Source of the DNA: CAZMNY01 sp964635375
GTDB lineage: Bacteria > Planctomycetota > Planctomycetia > Pirellulales > Pirellulaceae
DNA length: 11,516 bases
Direction of reading: 5' to 3'
NCBI GenBank assembly: GCA_964635375.1
Contig: CAZWOU010000214.1
Coordinates: 1 to 11,516, forward strand
In this document: positions 1 to 7,283 of the stretch, in pieces
Position numbering within the stretch: position 1 is the stretch's first letter
Layout of the letters: every line of letters begins with the position of its first letter
Position numbers and translations under genes: made by a program
The notes under the pieces: model-generated
Databases searched by the model: none
The model's input: the letters and a program-made list of their open reading frames with translations, nothing else
Told to the model about the DNA's origin: nothing

Positions 1-2
1 TG

Positions 3-395
3 ATCCGAGGCCTGAATACCTCGGAGGCGACCTACGCGGCCACGGTTTCGCTGGCGGAGCGTCTTGGCAAGACGACCACACTTTCCCAAGACTTCCCCGG
101 CTTCATTGCCAACCGAATCCTGATGCCGATGATCAACGAGGCCTTCTTCGCCCTGATGGAAGGCGTGGGGTCGGCCGAGGACATTGACACGACGCTGTTG
201 CTTGGCGCGAATCAGCCGATGGGGCCCCTGGCGTTGGCGGACCTGATTGGCTTGGACACCTGCCTTTCCATTATGCTCGTGTTGCATCGGGAACTGGGCG
301 ACTCAAAGTACCGGCCCTGCCCTTTGTTACGTAAACATGTCGACGCCGGACGGCTCGGGCGAAAGACCGGCCGAGGCGTGTTTGAGTACGCTTGA
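3..395 (+). CDS. 3-hydroxyacyl-CoA dehydrogenase, C-terminal part (5' truncated by window edge)
   Basis: The frame is open from base 3 to the TGA at 393-395, giving about 130 residues of a protein whose N-terminal NAD-binding half lies outside the window. The visible part matches the C-terminal helical domain of 3-hydroxybutyryl-CoA/3-hydroxyacyl-CoA dehydrogenases (Hbd/PaaH type). It shows the DFPGFIANRIL segment, with the family's conserved Asn, then NEAFFALMEGVGSAEDID, the PMGPLALADLIGLD segment, and the usual ending GRLGRKTGRGVFEYA. The enzyme oxidises L-3-hydroxyacyl-CoA to 3-ketoacyl-CoA with NAD+ in the cytoplasm. The catalytic His lies upstream of the window. The next gene, a carboxylase subunit, starts 43 bases after the stop on the same strand, which suggests a shared operon. 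The chain-length preference cannot be read from this fragment. Confidence 0.93.
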   Translation: MRGLNTSEATYAATVSLAERLGKTTTLSQDFPGFIANRILMPMINEAFFALMEGVGSAEDIDTTLLLGANQPMGPLALADLIGLDTCLSIMLVLHRELGDSKYRPCPLLRKHVDAGRLGRKTGRGVFEYA

Positions 396-438
396 CGATT
401 CACAAAACGCGACGCGATTTGGAAGGAAAACCACAACG

Positions 439-2055
439 GTGACTTCAGCAAACGAACCCAACTCGCTACGCGCTCTCACCGATGCGTTCTCATTGGAGGA
501 GCAACAACTTCGCCAAGGCGGAGGCGAATCGGGCCAAGCTCGCCAGCGCAAACTCGGCCGCCTCCTGGCGCGGGAGCGGATCGAGTTGTTGCTTGATCCC
601 AACACCGAGTTGTTCGAACTGAACCTTTGGGCCGCCCACGGGATGTACGACCAATGGGGCGGAGTTCCAGCGGCGGGAGTGATTACGGGGATCGGGCACA
701 TTCACGACCGACCCTGCATGGTGGTGGCCAATGACGCGACCGTAAAGGCCGGAGCGTTCTTCCCTCAGACTGTCAAGAAGGTGCTCCGAGCTCAGCGGAT
801 CGCCTATCGCTGCGCTTTGCCCCTGGTCTATCTGGTCGATTCGGCTGGCGTATTCTTGCCGATGCAGGACGAGATCTTTCCGGACGAAGATGACTTTGGC
901 CGCATCTTTCGAAACAACGCGGTCTTGTCGGCCGCCGGTCTGCCGCAATTCGCTGCGATCATGGGAAACTGCGTCGCAGGCGGCGCGTACTTACCGGTGC
1001 TTTCCGACAAGATCCTGATGACCGAGGGCAGTGCGCTTTATCTCGCTGGGCCTTCGCTGGTCAAGGCGGCCATCGGTCAGGCTGCCGATGAGGAGGAATT
1101 GGGCGGCGCCGAAATGCACTCCACCGTCAGCGGCACCATCGATTTTCACGAACCGGATGACGAAGCTTGTCTGAACCGATTGCGGCGGTTGGTTGCCGCG
1201 TTGCCGGAAAACGACTACGCGGTTTCCATCGAGTCCGCAGTGAAGAGCTGCGTTGATCCACTCGAGGTCTACAACAACATCGATGTCGACGACCGCGGAT
1301 CGTATGACGCTCGCGACTTGCTGCAGTTGGTCATCGATGCTGACTCGCTCAACGAATACAAGGCCGACTACGGCAAGACGCTCGTCACCGCATACGCGAG
1401 AATTGGCGGTCGAGCCGTGGGGATTGTGGCAAGCCAGAGAATCCACAGCGAATCCAAGACCGACGGTCGACAAATTGGCGGCGTGATCTACTGCGACAGC
1501 GCGGACAAAGCAGCCCGATTCATCATGGATTGCAACCAGACTCGGCTCCCGCTAATTTTCTTCCAGGATGTGCGCGGCTTCATGGTCGGACGCGATTCCG
1601 AACAACGCGGGATCATTCGCAGCGGGGCGAAACTGGTGAACGCCGTCAGCAACTCAACCGTTCCTCGCATAACGATCATCGTCAACGGTTCGTTTGGCGC
1701 CGGCAATTACGCACTCTGCGGAAAGGCCTTTGACCCGCATTTCATTTTTGCTTGGCCCTGTGCCAAGTACGCAGTGATGGGCGGCGCTCAGGCTGCTGGG
1801 ACGCTTTTGGCCTTGGAGGAGAGGCAGGCCAAACGGAGCGGCGCACAGTTGTCTGACGAAGATCGGCAGCGGCTGCGGGACGAAATCGAACAACGTTACG
1901 AGAGCCAGACCAACATTCGGTACGGCGCCGCGAGAGGTTGGGTCGATGGCGTCATCGCGCCTCACGACACCCGCGACGTGCTCTTGAAGGCTCTGGCCTA
2001 CTCGGCGAGACAACCGCCCAAGAGCCATTTTCAAACCGGAGTTCTGCAGGTTTGA
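439..2055 (+). CDS. Acyl-CoA carboxylase beta subunit (carboxyltransferase), methylcrotonyl/geranyl-CoA type
   Basis: The product has 538 residues, the usual length for MCC/GCC beta subunits. I chose the GTG at 439 because an AAGGA Shine-Dalgarno-like site lies at 423-427. The frame is open further upstream, but that stretch overlaps the preceding gene and has no family similarity. The protein transfers CO2 from carboxybiotin to the gamma carbon of a branched enoyl-CoA. Visible landmarks are VANDATVKAGAFFPQTVKK, LVDSAGVFLPMQDEIFPDE, the N-domain oxyanion Gly pair at about 181-182 (NCVAGGAYLP), the C-domain SFGAGNYALCG at about 418-426, and MGGAQAAG at about 447-454. The MQDEIFPDEDDFGRIF segment is typical of methylcrotonyl-CoA and geranyl-CoA carboxylases rather than propionyl-CoA carboxylases. 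The biotin carboxylase/BCCP subunit is not in the window. Methylcrotonyl-CoA is the likeliest substrate, but geranyl-CoA or another 3-methyl enoyl-CoA is possible given the AtuA neighbour. Confidence 0.93.
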   Translation: MTSANEPNSLRALTDAFSLEEQQLRQGGGESGQARQRKLGRLLARERIELLLDPNTELFELNLWAAHGMYDQWGGVPAAGVITGIGHIHDRPCMVVANDATVKAGAFFPQTVKKVLRAQRIAYRCALPLVYLVDSAGVFLPMQDEIFPDEDDFGRIFRNNAVLSAAGLPQFAAIMGNCVAGGAYLPVLSDKILMTEGSALYLAGPSLVKAAIGQAADEEELGGAEMHSTVSGTIDFHEPDDEACLNRLRRLVAALPENDYAVSIESAVKSCVDPLEVYNNIDVDDRGSYDARDLLQLVIDADSLNEYKADYGKTLVTAYARIGGRAVGIVASQRIHSESKTDGRQIGGVIYCDSADKAARFIMDCNQTRLPLIFFQDVRGFMVGRDSEQRGIIRSGAKLVNAVSNSTVPRITIIVNGSFGAGNYALCGKAFDPHFIFAWPCAKYAVMGGAQAAGTLLALEERQAKRSGAQLSDEDRQRLRDEIEQRYESQTNIRYGAARGWVDGVIAPHDTRDVLLKALAYSARQPPKSHFQTGVLQV

Positions 2056-2123
2056 GTCGCGTCGAAACAGGGCCGTCGGAAGAGGCGGCGGAGCGAGTAG
2101 ATAATGATGGAGGGCCCTAATCC

Positions 2124-3527
2124 GTGAGCAGCGGCATCGGCAAGAGCGGCAGTGTCGGAAGCACCAGTGTCAAGATCGGCAACGCCCAAGGGTTCTGGGG
2201 CGATCGCGTCGATGCGGCCGCAGAACTCGCCCAGCAACAGCCCGATCTCGATTACCTAACGTTGGACTACCTGGCGGAAGTCTCGATGTCCATCCTTGCG
2301 CGGCAACGCATCAAGCGGCCTGAATTGGGCTACGCAGGCGATTTTGTCGATGCCTTAAGGCTGCTTGCGCCGCATTGGAGAGAGAGGCAGGGGCGGCATC
2401 GCTTGCGTGTGATTTCCAACGCGGGCGGCCTTAATCCCCATGGTTGCGCGGCCGCCTGTTGTGAGGTCTTGCGTGAAGCCGGGTGCGGAGACATGCGTGT
2501 GGCGGTTGTTCATGGCGATGATGTTCTCAGCCTGTTGAAATCGGCCCCTCGCGATCAATTCCGGCACTTGGAATCGGGGCGACCGCTGAGCGACGTACTA
2601 GAGGGGATTACGACAGCCAACGCCTACCTCGGCGCGGACGGAATTGTCGAGGCCTTGCAGTTGGACGCCGACTTGGTGATCACTGGTCGCGTCGCGGATC
2701 CCAGCATGGTTCTCGCGCCTTGCATTTTTGAATTTCAGTGGACTCCGGATCAATATGACCGTCTAGCGGCAGGCACGATTGCCGGGCATTTGATTGAGTG
2801 CGGAACGCAAGTCACCGGCGGCGTCAGCACAGATTGGCTCACCACGCCTCAGGCAGAAACCATCGGTTTTCCAATCGTTGAAGTCAGTGGTGACGGACAG
2901 ATCGTGGTGACCAAGGCAATGGCGGCGGGCGGCCGAGTTTCCGCGCGAACCGTGAAGGAGCAATTGCTCTACGAAATTGGCGACCCCGGCTGCTATCTGA
3001 GCCCGGATGTGGAGGTCTCGTTTCTCAACTTAAGTGTCGAGCAGGAGTCGCTGAACCGGGTCCGCGTGGTCGGCGCGGCTGGCCGCCCGGCGCCTTCGAC
3101 TTACAAAGTGAGCGCAACGCATACGGCGGGCTTTCGAGCCATCGGGCAACTGACGATCTTTGGGGCCGATGCGGTGGAGAAGGCCCACCGTTGCGCCGAG
3201 GTGATCGCTGCTCGTCTAGACGCGGTTGGGTTGAAGCCCGAACAGTGGCTGGCTGAGACCATCCAGGGTACAGCGGCCCACACAACTTTTGCCGACCCTC
3301 ATCTCGAGGCGGCCGTTCTGCGGATGGGCGTCTCGGATTCGCGCCGCGAGGTGGCGGAGCAGTTCTCACGTGAGTTGATGCCGCTCGTTACGGCTGGTCC
3401 CCAAGGGACGACTGGTTATGCCAGCGGTCGGCCGCGAGTGCAGGAGGTGTTTGGTTACTGGCCGTGCTTGGTCGACAAGACCGACGTGCTGGCGCGAGTG
3501 GAATTGCTCGACTTTCCCGGGAGCTGA
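2124..3527 (+). CDS. atuA: AtuA family protein (DUF1446, acyclic terpene utilisation)
   Basis: The product has 467 residues and belongs to the AtuA/DUF1446 family. The start is well fixed: an in-frame TAA lies at 2118-2120, the GTG at 2124 is the first start after it, and GGAGGG at 2109-2114 is a good ribosome binding site. Recognisable segments are IGNAQGFWGDR (residues 18-28), DLDYLTLDYLAEVSMSIL, LRVISNAGGLNPHGCA, LVITGRVADPSMVLAP, and AGGRVSARTVKEQLLYEIGDP. AtuA is needed for citronellol/geraniol degradation in Pseudomonas, but its reaction is not established. Family members commonly sit beside acyl-CoA carboxylase and enoyl-CoA hydratase genes, as here. The C-terminal ferredoxin-fold domain that is fused in some members is encoded here as a separate gene one base downstream. 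The protein is probably cytoplasmic, as no signal peptide is seen. Confidence 0.92.
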   Translation: MSSGIGKSGSVGSTSVKIGNAQGFWGDRVDAAAELAQQQPDLDYLTLDYLAEVSMSILARQRIKRPELGYAGDFVDALRLLAPHWRERQGRHRLRVISNAGGLNPHGCAAACCEVLREAGCGDMRVAVVHGDDVLSLLKSAPRDQFRHLESGRPLSDVLEGITTANAYLGADGIVEALQLDADLVITGRVADPSMVLAPCIFEFQWTPDQYDRLAAGTIAGHLIECGTQVTGGVSTDWLTTPQAETIGFPIVEVSGDGQIVVTKAMAAGGRVSARTVKEQLLYEIGDPGCYLSPDVEVSFLNLSVEQESLNRVRVVGAAGRPAPSTYKVSATHTAGFRAIGQLTIFGADAVEKAHRCAEVIAARLDAVGLKPEQWLAETIQGTAAHTTFADPHLEAAVLRMGVSDSRREVAEQFSRELMPLVTAGPQGTTGYASGRPRVQEVFGYWPCLVDKTDVLARVELLDFPGS

Positions 3528-3528
3528 A

Positions 3529-3885
3529 ATGGCGAAGATTCGATTGGGCGAAATCGCCCACGCACGCAGCGGCGACAAAGGCGCGGACGCGAATGTCGGC
3601 GTCATCGCTTTTACGGCCAGTGGCTTTGAGGTCTTGAGGGAATCGCTGACCTGCCAGGTCGTCGCCAGCCACTTCGAGCATCTTCGGCTGCGAGATGTCG
3701 AACGATTCGAATTGCCGAAACTAGGCGCCCTGAATTTTCTTCTTCGAGGAGCCCTTGGCGAGGGAGGCAGTCGGTCTTTGCGGATTGACGCTCAAGGCAA
3801 GGCGTTTGGCGCCGCGATCCTCGAGTTGCGGCTTGCCGTTGATGAGAATCGTCTACGCGTTTGCCGGCGTCCGGCCGATGGCTGA
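3529..3885 (+). CDS. Small AtuA-like ferredoxin-fold protein
   Basis: The product has 118 residues: MAKIRLGEIAHARSGDKG, then ADANVGVIAF, then a segment ending in a hydrophilic tail. The ARSGDKG(x)DANVGV stretch (residues 12-24) is the signature of the domain found either at the C-terminus of long AtuA proteins or as a stand-alone partner. The ATG at 3529 begins one base after the AtuA stop and has GGGAG at 3519-3523 as ribosome binding site, so the two are almost certainly translationally coupled and likely form one complex. No Cys cluster for an iron-sulfur centre is present; 'ferredoxin-fold' refers to shape only. The biochemical role is unknown. Confidence 0.88.
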   Translation: MAKIRLGEIAHARSGDKGADANVGVIAFTASGFEVLRESLTCQVVASHFEHLRLRDVERFELPKLGALNFLLRGALGEGGSRSLRIDAQGKAFGAAILELRLAVDENRLRVCRRPADG

Positions 3886-3907
3886 ACTGCCCTATGTGGA
3901 GAAATCG

Positions 3908-4696
3908 ATGAACAACCTAGTCTTATTGGAGCGAAGCCAGCCGCAGATTGCCACGCTGACGCTCAACCGGCCGGAGAAACGCAATGCGCTGAGTACGGAA
4001 TTGATGCGACGGTTATGCGGCTGTCTGAACGAACTGCAGGCAGACCAATCCGTACGGGTCGTCATCATCCGCGGCGCTGGACGAGTTTTCTGCGCTGGGC
4101 TTGATCTCGCTGAAGCGGCGGATCTTTCCAAGGCCGATGAATCGGCTCGGTTGGTCAACGAGACGTTGCGAAGTTTGCACGAGTCGACGGCAGTGACGAT
4201 CGCTTGCGTACACGGGGCGGCCATTGCCGGCGGCGCTGGTGTGATGTCAGCCTGTGATTTGGTTGTGGCTGAACAGAACGTGAAGATCGGTTATCCCGAA
4301 GTCCGGCGGGGTCTCGTGGCGGCCCTCGTTTCTGATTTGCTTTATACGCAAGTTGGGCCTCGTAACGCCCGAGAACTGTTGCTGGCGGCTGAATTGATCG
4401 ATGCGTCCAGAGCCCAGGAGATGGGGCTTGTCAATCGAATCGCCGCCGACGGCGGAGGCTATCAGCTGGCGACCGAATTGGCGGGCCAAGTCTTGCTCGG
4501 CGGGCCCGAGGCGATTCGGCAGACCAAACTTCTGCTCAACAACAAGGTGGCCTCCGCCATCGGCGACTCGCTGACCCAACTCTTCGATCAGCACCTGGCC
4601 GCAAGGGGCTCAGCTGAGTCGCAAGAGGGAATGACCGCCTTTTTTGAGAAACGACCGCCAGCGTGGTCTGCCGACAAGGATGGCGGACGCGACTGA
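3908..4696 (+). CDS. Enoyl-CoA hydratase/isomerase family protein, LiuC (methylglutaconyl-CoA hydratase)-like
   Basis: The product has 262 residues, normal for crotonases. I chose the ATG at 3908 because GGAG at 3898-3901 lies six bases upstream and the family's IATLTLNRPEKRNALS segment then begins at about residue 14. An ATG at 3878, overlapping the previous gene by 8 bases, is a weaker option. Oxyanion-hole elements are FCAGLDL (C62-L67) and the AGGAG loop (residues 107-111). E131 in YPEVRRGL matches the second catalytic Glu of rat crotonase (Glu164), while the first (Glu144) is replaced by Gly111. The loop GGAGVMSACDLVVAE resembles that of bacterial methylglutaconyl-CoA hydratases (LiuC), which would act directly after the carboxylase encoded upstream. 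This fits the cluster, but exact substrate is inferred. Confidence 0.9.
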   Translation: MNNLVLLERSQPQIATLTLNRPEKRNALSTELMRRLCGCLNELQADQSVRVVIIRGAGRVFCAGLDLAEAADLSKADESARLVNETLRSLHESTAVTIACVHGAAIAGGAGVMSACDLVVAEQNVKIGYPEVRRGLVAALVSDLLYTQVGPRNARELLLAAELIDASRAQEMGLVNRIAADGGGYQLATELAGQVLLGGPEAIRQTKLLLNNKVASAIGDSLTQLFDQHLAARGSAESQEGMTAFFEKRPPAWSADKDGGRD

Positions 4697-4718
4697 ATTC
4701 GCTCTGGGTCGCAGGGAT

Positions 4719-4747
4719 TTGGCAAATCGCCGCGGCTCACGTATCAT
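4719..4747 (+). promoter_or_regulatory. Sigma70-type promoter for the lipoprotein gene
   Basis: TTGGCA at 4719-4724 and TATCAT at 4742-4747 each match five of six consensus bases and are exactly 17 bases apart. They sit in the 116-base gap between the catabolic operon and the lipoprotein gene. Transcription would begin near 4754, leaving a leader of about 60 bases. Promoter consensus in this lineage is not well defined, so this is sequence-based only. Confidence 0.55.
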
Positions 4748-4812
4748 GGCAAGCGACACATCCGCACGTCTTTCGACCGCGTTCTTCGACCACCTCTAAT
4801 CTGGCGCTTTGC

Positions 4813-7242
4813 ATGGTTCAGCAAACACTCGATCGCCGAATTCCGCGCGTGCAGCAGATCGCGAGTTTGGCGATCCCCTGGCTGCTCGTGTTTTCCGGTT
4901 GCTGGAGTCGCACGAGTGAAGTCTCACCGGAGGCTCTGCTCGAGGCAGCACGAGCCAAACGCGAAGCGAGATTGGCGGCCACCGAATTAGACAAGGAAAA
5001 GCAAAAGGCGATTTGGGCCGCCGAGCACACGACTTTTGAGATCGAATTCCGGTTGGGTGTGGCGATTCGCAAGGCGCTTGCAGCGGGCGATCGGGATGCG
5101 GTTAAGCGTTTCCTTCGCGAGGACCTGAAGACGCGAGTCCTTACGTCCGACTTTGCTGAACGCGCGAAAGGCCCGCTACATGAGGAGTCTCGGGCAGAGG
5201 GCGAACAGGAGACTGGGCTGGCGGAATCTGGACCAGATCTTTTGGTCGAAGCTCTGTTCACGCCGCTCGCACGATTTCAAGCCGTTGAGCGATCGAGGTT
5301 TCGTGTCCTTCAGATTGTCGCTGGCGAATTGCCGGGCCGTTGGACGATCAAAGCACTGCTCACGCTTGTGGGCCGCGGTGCGACCGGTCAACCGGAGTTC
5401 TTTGAGTCGACACACCGCATCAAACTCGTCATTGAGAACGAGGAGAAGATGTTGGAGGAACGCTTGATTGACAGCTGGGTCGTGCTCACGGAAACAAGAC
5501 GACTCAGCTCACAAACATTGATGGAGGAAGTTACCGAATCCGTGGGGCTCGACAACGTCCGCGTACCTGACAATTGGAATCTCGGTGTTGAGCAGACCGA
5601 GCAATACCGCTTTCAGTTGGCGGTGGCCGACTTCAATCTCGATGGGTTTCCGGACATTGCTGTCGCTGTCCATCAAGGCCGTCCGATCTTGCTTGAATCT
5701 AATGCAGGCAAATCATTTTCGGATATTACGGAGGTCGCAGGGATTGTCGGGCATGGGCGAACTCGAAATTACGCCGCGACTTGGATTGACTACGACAACG
5801 ACGGATACCCGGATCTGATCCTCGGCGATCAGCTCTTCCACAACCAGGGTGGTAAGACGTTTGAGGATGTCACTCAAGCCTCAGGCCTCTTCTTTCAAGA
5901 CGAGTGCATGGGATGCTCCGTCGTCGATTTTGATTGCGACGGCAAGCTGGACCTCTATTTGCTGTATCAACACGAAGCCGCGGATGACCCTACCCACTCT
6001 CCCCAATGGGTTGACGAAAACGAAACGGGTAAGGCAAACGTTCTCTGGCGGAATACGGGAAATGGACGCTTTGCGCGAGTGCCCGAATCCAATGCGGGCG
6101 GCGGTGCGCGCCACTCGCATGCTGCTGCTTGGTTTTTCTACGATGACGATCACTTGCCCGACGTCTATGTTGCCAACGATTTTGGCTGCAACGTGGTGCT
6201 GCGAAACCAGGGTAAGGGGCGTTTCGAAGATGTTTCCGAAGCCTCGGCCGCAGCGGACTTCGCCACGAGCATGGGTGTTGCCGCGGGCGACTTGAACAAC
6301 GACGGGAGAAGCGAAGTCTACGTCGCAAATATGTACTCCAAAATGGGCCGGAGAATTATCGGGCAGGTCGGCGAAGACGATTACCCTGAGGGCATTTTCG
6401 CTCAGATAGAAGGCTCATGCGCAGGCAACCGCCTCTATTCTCGCGCGGGGACTGGTTCGTCCTTTCGCGAGATTTCGGAACACGCCGGTGTGAACGAAGT
6501 TGGTTGGGCGTTCGGAGCGGCGATGGCCGATTGGGACAACGACGGTTTCCTGGATCTCTACGCCACCTCTGGGTTCATGAGTTTTGATCGCAAGAAACCG
6601 GATGGCTGAACGTGTCTTTGGAGGGCTGTCGTGACACAGCCGCTAGACCGAGTCGCCAGTCTTCCTGAACTTGGCGAAGTGGATGAAGAGGCGGGTGAGT
6701 TCTGGGTCGGAAACGCGTTCATGATGCCCGCCAACGGTGACAACCTAAGCGCCTATGAACAGAATGTGATGTATCTCAACGCTGGCGATTCGTTCCTGGA
6801 CGTTTCTTTTGCTTCTTTGGCGGATATCGATTCTGACTCACGGACAGTCATCCCCGCCGACTTCGACGGCGATGGACGCATGGACCTGCTCGTCGGTTCT
6901 GTCGGCGGCGGGCCGCTCCGCCTGTTCATGAATCGTTTTCCGGCCGACGCGAACCGAGTCGTGCTCAAACTACGCGGCGTGCAAAGCAACCGACCCGCTA
7001 TTGGAACTCGGGTCGTTCTTCACTGTGGGGACCGGCAAATCGTTCGCGACCTCTTCGCGGCAAACGGATTCATGGGCCAAGCACCCGCCACACTGCTCAT
7101 TGGCGTAGGCCAGGCCGAAAGCATTGATCGCTTGGAGGTTCGCTGGCCCACCGGCAAGACTCAGGAATTCAAGAGTTTGGGCGTCAATACAACGCTTTCC
7201 ATCATCGAAGGCGAAGCGGAAGTCGAGTCGTCGAGTTTTTGA
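4813..7242 (+). CDS. Exported FG-GAP/VCBS propeller lipoprotein with ASPIC/UnbV domain; candidate selenoprotein read through in-frame TGA at 6607
   Basis: If the TGA at 6607-6609 is decoded, the product has 809 residues with selenocysteine at position 599. The start ATG at 4813 gives a lipoprotein signal: a basic N-terminus, a hydrophobic core IASLAIPWLLVF, and a lipobox FSGC with Cys30. Residues 35-260 form a charged helical, then mixed, region of unknown function. A beta-propeller follows, with calcium-binding DxDxDG-type motifs at about 273, 326, 372, 444 (degenerate), 493 and 573. The seventh, DFDGDGRMD at 683-691, lies after the TGA, as does the ASPIC/UnbV domain at about 713-800. The residues around the stop read KPDG-U-T-C-LWRAVV, a Sec-x-Cys pair. 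A SECIS-like hairpin follows the stop (separate entry). Proteins of this CRTAC1-like type are usually secreted or cell-surface. No strong ribosome binding site precedes 4813. Alternatives are a nonsense mutation splitting the gene at 6609, or a second cistron from GTG 6631 behind GGAGGG at 6620-6625. Confidence 0.7.
6607..6609 (+). other. In-frame TGA, proposed selenocysteine codon
   Basis: This is the only interruption in an 810-codon frame. Codons on both sides encode recognisable parts of one domain architecture, and the frame is unchanged across it, so no indel is involved. The residue would be Sec599, two positions before Cys601. Sec decoding needs SelB, tRNA-Sec, SelA and SelD, none of which is in the window. 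TGA serves as an ordinary stop in the neighbouring genes, so a global reassignment of TGA is excluded. Confidence 0.6.
6614..6648 (+). promoter_or_regulatory. Bacterial SECIS-like stem-loop downstream of the TGA
   Basis: GGCTGT (6624-6629) pairs perfectly with ACAGCC (6636-6641), closing a six-base loop CGTGAC (6630-6635). Outer pairs extend the helix: A6622-T6644 and G6623-C6643 across a bulged G6642, then 6614-6617 with 6645-6648 across a four-base bulge. The loop begins 20 bases after the TGA. Published bacterial SECIS rules ask for a loop about 16-37 bases from the TGA with a G in its first two bases. Here G is loop base 2 and is followed by U, as in the GU recognised by SelB in E. coli fdhF. 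The pairing was done by eye; no folding energy was computed. Confidence 0.6.
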
Positions 7243-7283
7243 CGCTGTTTCGCTTTCCGGTAAACGACCACCTTGGCCTGTTT
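7243..7283. other. Short convergent intergenic gap
   Basis: Only 41 bases separate the stop of the plus-strand lipoprotein gene from the stop of the minus-strand glycosyltransferase. I see no clear hairpin followed by a T-run on either strand, so no intrinsic terminator is called. Confidence 0.6.

Noticed and set aside
247..438. N-terminal extension of the carboxylase beta subunit upstream of the GTG at 439
   Set aside because: It overlaps the dehydrogenase coding region and has no carboxyltransferase similarity; the GTG start gives the family length and has a ribosome binding site.
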